NCBI GenBank assembly: GCA_028711405.1
Contig: JAQTSH010000104.1
Coordinates: 1-5,964 of the forward strand
Direction: 5' to 3'
Length of the DNA stretch: 5,964 bases
Origin: Methanoregula sp.
GTDB lineage: Archaea > Halobacteriota > Methanomicrobia > Methanomicrobiales > Methanospirillaceae
Shown: positions 1-4,889 of the stretch, in pieces
How positions within the stretch are numbered: the first letter of the stretch is position 1
How the letters are laid out: each line of letters begins with the position of its first letter
Translations under genes and position numbers: made by a program
Notes under the pieces: generated by a model
Databases searched by the model: none
Told to the model about the DNA's origin: nothing
Seen by the model: the letters and a program-made list of their open reading frames with translations, nothing else

Positions 1-57
1 GCCGCGATGCTTTACGTCGGAGAGTCAAATAGTTATACCGCCCGGATCAGGCAAACT

Positions 58-93
58 ACCCCACCCCCTCCGGGTCTGAGCCTGGGGTGGGGT
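58..93. repeat. 10-bp perfect inverted repeat in C/G-rich DNA
   Basis: The left arm ACCCCACCCC (58-67) is exactly complementary to the right arm GGGGTGGGGT (84-93), with a 16-base loop. It sits at the left boundary of the low-complexity C/T-rich block that runs to about 195. The GC-rich stem could fold in RNA or cruciform DNA. Its position just outside the homopolymer repeats suggests it belongs to the same repetitive element. No T-tract follows directly, so a terminator role is not specifically supported. Confidence 0.5.
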
Positions 94-195
94 CCCCCTC
101 CCACCTTTTTTTTGGCAGGGATCCCCCCTCCCCCCCAGGTAAAAAAAGTCCGTGACCCTCCCCCACCCTCACCTTTTTTTGGCAGGGATCCCCCT
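91..195. repeat. Degenerate tandem repeat rich in homopolymer tracts
   Basis: Two copies of a core reading ACC, a T-run, GGCAGGGAT, then a C-run lie 68 bases apart (103-128 and 171-194). The first has 8 T and 6 C; the second has 7 T and 5 C. Similarity extends about 15-20 bases upstream of each core into C/T-rich sequence. Further runs lie between the copies: 7 C at 130-136 and 7 A at 141-147. The plus strand is almost devoid of G runs, so the minus strand is G-tract rich. The copies differ mainly in run length, the pattern expected from replication slippage. I see no protein function: open frames through it encode only Pro-rich (+) or Gly-rich (-) low complexity. Confidence 0.75.
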
Positions 196-443
196 GCGAG
201 AGTCGCCCATATGGGAAAAATCATCAGGATTTTAACCATGTTTTACGATGGAGAGCCATTTTGTTCTGTCCATCCGGAACGGCTCCGGAAGGGGGGGCAT
301 TCCTTCGCTGCAGAGGAACGCGCCCGTCTCCCTTGCCTATTAAGACGAACGTGGTACGTAAATACCATAGAGCAGGTCGGGTCACAACGAGAAAATGAGG
401 TGGTTGCTTATCAACCCCGAAAGAAAATATCCGCAAATTAAGG
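196..443. other. Region without a supported gene
   Basis: Open frames cross this stretch on both strands, but none has a Shine-Dalgarno, a recognisable domain or a convincing amino-acid composition, and those reaching left run into the low-complexity repeat. Two small symmetric elements are visible. One is the perfect 10-bp palindrome CCCATATGGG at 206-215. The other is a five-bp hairpin, GGTTG/CAACC, at 402-416 with a five-base loop. Base composition becomes AT-richer from about 420, consistent with intergenic or promoter DNA ahead of 505. Confidence 0.5.
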
Positions 444-475
444 TTATTTTATAGCGTTCATTGGGTTGTGACCCA
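379..475. repeat. Spaced 10-bp inverted repeat with nested hairpin
   Basis: GGGTCACAAC (379-388) is the exact reverse complement of GTTGTGACCC (465-474). The right arm itself lies within a small hairpin, TGGGT/ACCCA (462-475, four-base loop). The two arms bracket the AT-rich TATA-like element at 444-453. Such a pair could be a paired operator or alternative RNA folds, but ten base pairs over about 100 bases can also arise by chance. Confidence 0.35.
444..453 (+). promoter_or_regulatory. Candidate archaeal TATA box
   Basis: TTATTTTATA lies in the most AT-rich part of the region before 505. A start site about 25 bases downstream would fall near 475, giving a leader of roughly 30 bases before the ATG at 505. 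A purine-rich GAGAGGAG follows at 480-487, too far (about 17 bases) from that ATG to be an ideal ribosome binding site. The assignment rests only on composition and spacing. Confidence 0.35.
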
Positions 476-504
476 GCCTGAGAGGAGCATATCCCGGAAT
501 TCTT

Positions 505-999
505 ATGAGAACTCTCCGACATGAAGGATATCGGGCTCACGCTGCCGGATGCAATCCAGCGGATTGCTACAACAAAACCGGTGGTCTTAAGCTCGGAACT
601 TCATCTGGATCAGTTGGCTATACCGTGAACCAATCCGCACTTCCCGGTAACTGTTCTTGTCTTGTCCTCCACGCAATCAACCTCTCCACCTCACGAGAGC
701 ACTCGTTTGCAAGCGGCAACGGGTTCGGGTCGGTGAGACTGAATGCCAGAGTGAACCGGACGTATTATTGCCCGGGTGCCAATGTTTCCGTAGTTTCCTT
801 TGGATCGGATGGGTCGCTTTTTGGGAACGCGACACTGGATGGCTGGAACGCACGTCTTGCTGCAAGTGCCCGTGCGTGCGGAGGAACGGTCAAATATTCT
901 TCGGGCAGTTCCGGAAATGGGGTATATTCACTCGGCAACGGGATCGATCCGGTAGAGATTCTCCTGAGTACAACAACGATCGAGGTAGGGGTGTACTGA
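505..999 (+). CDS. Hypothetical small sequon- and cysteine-rich protein
   Basis: I do not recognise this 164-residue protein and give it no function. Its composition is rich in Gly, Ser, Asn, Thr and Val, as in an extracellular beta-rich protein. It has seven N-X-S/T sequons (NKT, NQS, NCS, NLS, NRT, NVS, NAT) and six cysteines, one as an NCSC pair. That would suit a glycosylated, disulfide-stabilised archaeal surface protein. However, no signal peptide or membrane segment is visible. The N-terminal 25 residues are unconvincing, so the gene could be a decayed remnant or could start elsewhere. Support comes from the TATA-like element upstream and a stop-codon hairpin plus pyrimidine tract directly downstream. 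Against it, a shorter frame at 521-628 overlaps it, and the ribosome binding site is weak (only CGGA about 7 bases upstream). Confidence 0.4.
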   Translation: MRTLRHEGYRAHAAGCNPADCYNKTGGLKLGTSSGSVGYTVNQSALPGNCSCLVLHAINLSTSREHSFASGNGFGSVRLNARVNRTYYCPGANVSVVSFGSDGSLFGNATLDGWNARLAASARACGGTVKYSSGSSGNGVYSLGNGIDPVEILLSTTTIEVGVY

Positions 1000-1033
1000 C
1001 GGGTGTCAGCTTAACGGTTCTTCCTTCTCTTTT
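996..1033 (+). terminator. Hairpin at stop plus pyrimidine tract, possible terminator
   Basis: CTGAC (996-1000) pairs perfectly with GTCAG (1005-1009) around a GGGT loop, and the TGA stop of the preceding frame lies in the left arm. A pyrimidine-rich run with several T stretches follows at 1018-1033. Archaeal RNA polymerase terminates mainly on T-rich non-template tracts, so the tract may matter more than the short stem. Confidence 0.35.
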
Positions 1034-1342
1034 CACATTAAAATCAACGTGTCTCTTCAGGACACAGCAGGGTCGACAAGCAGCGTTTCATCCTTTCATC
1101 GCGGGTTTGTGACCGTTGCATAATCTTCCGGAATATCTCACTTCAAACCGAGCCGGCACAATTCATCCAGATTGTGAAAATCTGACAACGTCTCTTGAAA
1201 TTCCATACCTGAATGGGAGTGACGAGCCGTTACCGTTTCGATTCCCATCTGAAATCTCATCCATGAGACTGCCGGGAGTGAACATGAGAGACTTTATGAA
1301 GAATCAATTCCCATACCCATACATCCTCAACCGGGTGTGCCT
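1010..1342. other. Intergenic region upstream of the receiver-PAS gene
   Basis: No convincing gene is present. The only frame of any length that ends here (1116-1346) overlaps the start of the receiver gene, lacks a ribosome binding site and resembles nothing I know. Apart from the pyrimidine tract near 1018-1033 and the TATA-like element near 1293-1300, I see only a micro-repeat, CCCATACCCATAC, at about 1310-1322 just before the coding region. The length (about 330 bases) leaves room for upstream regulatory sites. Confidence 0.5.
1293..1300 (+). promoter_or_regulatory. Candidate TATA box for the receiver-PAS gene
   Basis: TTTATGAA lies about 45 bases before the GTG at 1343. Transcription starting about 25 bases downstream would begin near 1322, giving a leader of roughly 20 bases. 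The match to the archaeal consensus is only partial, and the assignment is positional inference. Confidence 0.25.
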
Positions 1343-4300
1343 GTGATCTCAGTTCTTTATGTTGACGATGAGGAGGATCTTCTCCAACTCGCCAAATTTT
1401 ATCTTGAACAGACCTCACAGTTTGCCATCTCCATATCATCATCAGCCCAAGATGCCTTGCAGTCCTCTCACCTCCTCTCGTACGATGCCATCATCTCGGA
1501 TTACCAGATGCCGATGATGGACGGCATTGCCTTCTTAAAAGCCTTCCGTCAGCAGAGTACGGATATCCCCTTCCTGCTCTTCACCGGTCGCGGTCGCGAG
1601 GAGATCGTGATCGAAGCGATCAATAACGGGGCAGATTTCTATATCCAGAAAGGTGGCGATCCCATGGCGCAGTTCGCGGAACTGGCGCACAAGATCAAAA
1701 AGTCGGTCGAGCGCCAGCGGGCAGTCGCCGCCCTGGAAAAGAGCGAGAACCTGTACCGGACAATTTTCACCACCACCGGCGCAGCAACGATCATCGTCGC
1801 ACCGGATACCACGATCCTCCTGGCAAATGAGGGCTGGGAGAACCTGACGGGTATGCCCCGCGCTGAACAGGAGAACAAACTCTCCTGGACCATCTTTTTC
1901 GACCGGGCAGATGTCGAACTGATGACAGGATATCATCATGCCCGCCGGAAAGATCCATCCAGTGCACCATCCGTGTACGAGAGCCGGCTGATCGATGCGC
2001 AAAAACGGGTCCATAATGTTATTGTACATGTCCATATGATCCCGGGCACAAAAAACAGTGTGGCATCCCTTGTGGACATCACTGACAGGAAACTGGCACA
2101 GGATGAACTCCAGAAGAGTGAGGAGATGTTCCGGTCCGTGGTCAACGACCAGACCGAGATGATTGCACGTTTCACGCCGGACGGGCTAATCACCTTTGTC
2201 AACGAGGCATACCACCAGTATGTTGCCCCAATGCTCAACCTTTCCGGGATCACCGGGAAAAATTTCCACGAGATCATGCAGGTGAAGAATGATGCGGAAG
2301 TGGAGAACTTCTTACATTCGCTTACCCGTGAGTACCCGATCCGGGAGATCGAACGTGAGGTCACCGGCAGTGACGGGAGACCCCGCTGGCAGATCTGGTC
2401 GGTCCGTGCCCTGTTCGGAGAGGGTGATACCCCGGCAGAATACCAGGTCGTGGGTAGGGACATCACCGAGAATAAACTGCTGACAAAAAATCTCCAGAGA
2501 AAGAACGAGGAACTCAACGCATCGTACGAACAGATCGCCGCGCACGAGGAAGAACTCCGGGTCCAGCTCGATGAACTGGTGCAAAGACAAGCGGCATTAA
2601 ATGTGAGCGAGCAGAGGTTCCGTGAGCTTGCCGAGATGCTGCCCCTCGGTATCTATGAGTATGACCTGGACTGCCGGATCACCTATGTCAACCGGCGGAT
2701 TTTAGAGATGTTTGGATATACAGCAGAGGATATTATCCGGGGACTCACTGTGACAAGCATCATCGCTCCCGGTGACCGCGAGCGTGTTGCAACCGTCATC
2801 CGCCAGAGGCTTGAAGGGAGTCTGCCCCCACTTGGACAAACCGATTATTGTGCGCTGCGAAAAGACGGCAGTATGTTTCCTGTCACGGCTTTCTCGTCGG
2901 TGCTGTACAAAAATGAACGGGTTGTCGGAAACCGCAGCGTCATCATGGACATTACCGTGCAGAAACAGGCTGCTGATGAACTTCGTGCAGCGAACGAACA
3001 GCTCGCTGCATCCGCCACCGAGCTGCGCCGGCAGTACGAAGAACTTGCCCGTTCCGGTACGCGTATCCGCGAGAGCGAAGCCCAGTTCCGGGTAATCTTC
3101 GATACCAGTCCCTATGTGATCGTGATCAACCGCCGCAGCGATGGTACGTATCTCGCTATGAACCCGGCATGGGAGCGTGCCAGCGGGTATCGTCAGGCTG
3201 AAGCCCTGGGCAAAACATCCTCTGATCTGGGCGTAATTGTACCGGAATCCGAGAGCCTGATCAAGAGGACGCTCGAAACTGAAGGACGGGTAGACAGGCT
3301 GGAGATCACCGCGAAGAACCGCTCCGGTGCCGAACGGTATCACATTCTCTCCGCGACACCCATTCAGTTCCTGGATGAACCTGCCGTCCTTTCGGTGCTG
3401 GTTGACATCACCGACCGGAAACTGGCGGAGACTGCCGTTCTCCGGCACAAGCAGCTGATGGAAGAGATCGCGACCTCCATGCCCGGCGTCGTCTTCCAGT
3501 ATGTTGTCCGTGACGACGGGAGCTCAGGATTCTCCTACGTAAATGAGCGGGCAGCCCGCCAGGTTTTCGGATTCGACAGTCCGATGCAGGAGTTCTCCGC
3601 GTGGTTCGTGTCCCGGGTCCACGCCGAAGACCGCGAACGGTTCCTGTCGGCTCAAACCGCTGCGATGAATTGCTGTACGGAATGGGATTTTTCAGGGCGG
3701 TTCACCAAACCTTCCGGCGCAAAGATATGGTTCAAGGGGCGCGCCATCCCGACCGTTCATGAGAATGAAGTGGTCTTCACCGGCATCCTTCTTGACATCA
3801 CAAAGGAGAAACTAACTGATGAGCGATACCAGCTCCTTGCAGAGGAGGTCGGGAATGTCATCTGGACCCAGGAGACGTCCTCCGGGAGGTTCACCTACTT
3901 CAGCCCTTCCGTAACGAAGCTGATCGGGTACACGCCTGAGGAAGCACGCATGCTCCCGATAGAAGCGATTGTTGCCCCCGGTTCCCTCTACACCATCTCC
4001 AAAGAACTGCCCCGAAGGCTGGCTGCGTTCGCTTCCGGTGAGGATTCAGTGCGTGTGCAGACTGACGATATCGACCTGATCAGAAAAGACGGTTCGGTAG
4101 TGACGACGGAAACGGTGACAAACCTGCTTGCAGGGCAGGACCGGGAGGTCCGGATGATTATCGGTGTTTCCCGCGACATTTCTGCCCGCAGGAGGGCAGA
4201 CGAGATCCACCAGGAGACTGGTGAACGGTACCGCCAGTATTTCAAGACCCCCCCAGACAGCGTTTTTTTTACAACACCTGAGGGGAAATGGGTGGATTGT

Positions 4301-4594
4301 AATGATGCCCTGGTAAAAATGTTCGGGTACGAGAGCCGGGAGGATCTCTGTTCCGTGCCCGTCTCCGCGTTGTATGTCTACCCGGAAGTGCGGTCAGAGT
4401 TTCTTGCACGGGTCGAACAGGAAGGATGTGTGAGGGACCAACCATTGCAGTTCAGAAAAAAAGACGGGACGATATTTGAGGGGTTGATCACGATCATTGC
4501 CCAGCGGAACCTGGATGGTTCCCTGAACGGGTTAACGGGAATGATCTATGACCTCTCCCGGACGTGCGACAGGCATCCAGCGCCGGGATACTGA
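1343..4594 (+). CDS. Receiver domain with seven PAS domains, no kinase
   Basis: This is a cytoplasmic signalling protein of 1083 residues with no membrane segments. Residues 1-120 form a CheY-like receiver: acidic pair D8/D9 (VLYVDDEED), phosphoacceptor D53 (IISDYQMPMMDG), T81 (FTGRG) and K103 (QKGG) are all present, so it should accept phosphate. About seven PAS repeats follow, at residues 134-248, 259-376, 422-538, 578-691, 703-820, 827-947 and 961-1073. Each begins with a SExxFR- or ERYR-like helix and most end in a DIT(D/E)-type motif. Heptad-like linkers join PAS2-PAS3 (377-421) and PAS3-PAS4 (540-577). I see no HisKA, HATPase, GGDEF, EAL or HTH domain, and the protein stops 10 residues after PAS7. 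The PAS ligands are unknown; no haem CxxCH motif is visible. I chose the GTG at 1343 because GGTG (1334-1337) sits five bases upstream and the family usually begins MISVLYVDDE. The in-frame GTG at 1337 would add two residues. It probably takes phosphate from a separate kinase. Confidence 0.95.
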   Translation: MISVLYVDDEEDLLQLAKFYLEQTSQFAISISSSAQDALQSSHLLSYDAIISDYQMPMMDGIAFLKAFRQQSTDIPFLLFTGRGREEIVIEAINNGADFYIQKGGDPMAQFAELAHKIKKSVERQRAVAALEKSENLYRTIFTTTGAATIIVAPDTTILLANEGWENLTGMPRAEQENKLSWTIFFDRADVELMTGYHHARRKDPSSAPSVYESRLIDAQKRVHNVIVHVHMIPGTKNSVASLVDITDRKLAQDELQKSEEMFRSVVNDQTEMIARFTPDGLITFVNEAYHQYVAPMLNLSGITGKNFHEIMQVKNDAEVENFLHSLTREYPIREIEREVTGSDGRPRWQIWSVRALFGEGDTPAEYQVVGRDITENKLLTKNLQRKNEELNASYEQIAAHEEELRVQLDELVQRQAALNVSEQRFRELAEMLPLGIYEYDLDCRITYVNRRILEMFGYTAEDIIRGLTVTSIIAPGDRERVATVIRQRLEGSLPPLGQTDYCALRKDGSMFPVTAFSSVLYKNERVVGNRSVIMDITVQKQAADELRAANEQLAASATELRRQYEELARSGTRIRESEAQFRVIFDTSPYVIVINRRSDGTYLAMNPAWERASGYRQAEALGKTSSDLGVIVPESESLIKRTLETEGRVDRLEITAKNRSGAERYHILSATPIQFLDEPAVLSVLVDITDRKLAETAVLRHKQLMEEIATSMPGVVFQYVVRDDGSSGFSYVNERAARQVFGFDSPMQEFSAWFVSRVHAEDRERFLSAQTAAMNCCTEWDFSGRFTKPSGAKIWFKGRAIPTVHENEVVFTGILLDITKEKLTDERYQLLAEEVGNVIWTQETSSGRFTYFSPSVTKLIGYTPEEARMLPIEAIVAPGSLYTISKELPRRLAAFASGEDSVRVQTDDIDLIRKDGSVVTTETVTNLLAGQDREVRMIIGVSRDISARRRADEIHQETGERYRQYFKTPPDSVFFTTPEGKWVDCNDALVKMFGYESREDLCSVPVSALYVYPEVRSEFLARVEQEGCVRDQPLQFRKKDGTIFEGLITIIAQRNLDGSLNGLTGMIYDLSRTCDRHPAPGY

Positions 4595-4618
4595 CAAAAA
4601 CCCCGGTTCCTGTTTTCA
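4583..4618 (+). terminator. Possible terminator at the end of the receiver-PAS gene
   Basis: CCGGG (4583-4587) can pair with CCCGG (4602-4606), leaving a 14-base loop that includes the TGA stop (4592-4594). A T-rich stretch (TTCCTGTTTTC) follows at 4607-4617. The stem is short and the loop long, so the T-rich stretch is the stronger reason to call termination here. Confidence 0.35.
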
Positions 4619-4739
4619 CACATCCCGAAAATGACCCGTGGACTGTCGCTGCACCGACCCGGGTGGTGCGTCCAGCTGCTATTCGTTCCTGCTCCCTACA
4701 CGCCGGGTACCATGCACAACGCTCTTCTGCATGACGATA

Positions 4740-4770
4740 GAATCAATTAAAATGATACAAAATATTATTC
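4740..4770 (-). terminator. AT-rich tract, candidate terminator of reverse gene
   Basis: Read on the minus strand this segment holds two TTTT runs within AT-rich DNA, about 110-140 bases past the stop of the reverse gene. T-rich tracts of this kind are typical archaeal termination signals. It would give that mRNA a 3' UTR containing the GC-rich hairpin at 4802-4817. Confidence 0.35.
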
Positions 4771-4801
4771 TTGTAGCACCATTTGCCAGGTACCGATCAG
4801 T

Positions 4802-4817
4802 CCCGGGATTGCCCGGG
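4802..4817. repeat. GC-rich hairpin CCCGGG-ATTG-CCCGGG
   Basis: Two CCCGGG hexamers are separated by the four bases ATTG. Each hexamer is self-complementary, so the pair folds into a six-bp all-GC stem with a tetraloop, and can do so in RNA from either strand. It lies between convergent genes, about 60 bases past the stop of the reverse gene. A role in 3'-end formation or mRNA stability is plausible but not shown. Confidence 0.5.
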
Positions 4818-4872
4818 GGGCATGCAGCCGATTACAACGGGATAAGGCAGCAGAGAGATCCGTTTTCCCACA

Positions 4873-4889
4873 CAAACGGTTATCGTTTG
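4873..4889 (-). other. Hairpin spanning the reverse gene's stop codon
   Basis: CAAACG (4873-4878) and CGTTTG (4884-4889) form a perfect six-bp stem, and the TAA stop (4880-4882) of the reverse-strand gene lies in the five-base loop. An alternative stem, CCGTTT (4860-4865) with AAACGG (4874-4879), competes for the same bases. No T-run follows directly on the minus strand, so this is not by itself a typical terminator. Confidence 0.4.

Larger units (their letters stand above)
4619..4879. other. Intergenic region between convergent genes
   Basis: This stretch separates the 3' ends of two genes facing each other. A frame at 4638-4904 (+) crosses it and runs into the opposite gene, with no ribosome binding site and unrealistic composition, so I do not call it. 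Two structures are visible: an AT-rich stretch (about 4738-4770) whose minus strand carries T-runs, and a GC-rich hairpin (4802-4817). Both could end transcription of the reverse-strand gene. Confidence 0.6.

Noticed and set aside
3..32. Possible C-terminal tail (RDALRRRVK, stop at 30-32) of a gene entering from the left.
   Set aside because: Nine codons are too few to separate a real gene end from a random open stretch.
91..195. CRISPR array.
   Set aside because: The repeat cores are low-complexity, only two in number and vary in length; no uniform repeats or spacers and no cas genes.
33..239. Minus-strand Gly-rich frame.
   Set aside because: It is the translation of the same low-complexity repeat, with no recognisable features beyond glycine runs.
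224..436. Minus-strand 70-codon frame.
   Set aside because: No Shine-Dalgarno, no recognisable domain and no supporting context.
7..441. 144-codon plus-strand frame.
   Set aside because: Its first half is poly-Pro translated from the C-run repeat and the rest has no domain or ribosome binding site; probably an artefact of composition.
657..1112. Plus-strand 151-codon frame rich in Cys, Arg and Trp.
   Set aside because: It overlaps the more protein-like 505 frame, and its composition is typical of an out-of-frame shadow.
1116..1346. 76-codon plus-strand frame ending over the receiver gene start.
   Set aside because: It has no ribosome binding site or recognisable motif, and occupies the expected promoter region.
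2702..3448. 248-codon minus-strand frame inside the receiver-PAS gene.
   Set aside because: The plus frame encodes recognisable PAS domains throughout; the antisense opening follows from codon bias.
4595..4730. Search for a histidine-kinase module lost by frameshift after the last PAS.
   Set aside because: One plus frame stays open to about 4730, but it contains no H-box or N/G-box-like sequence.
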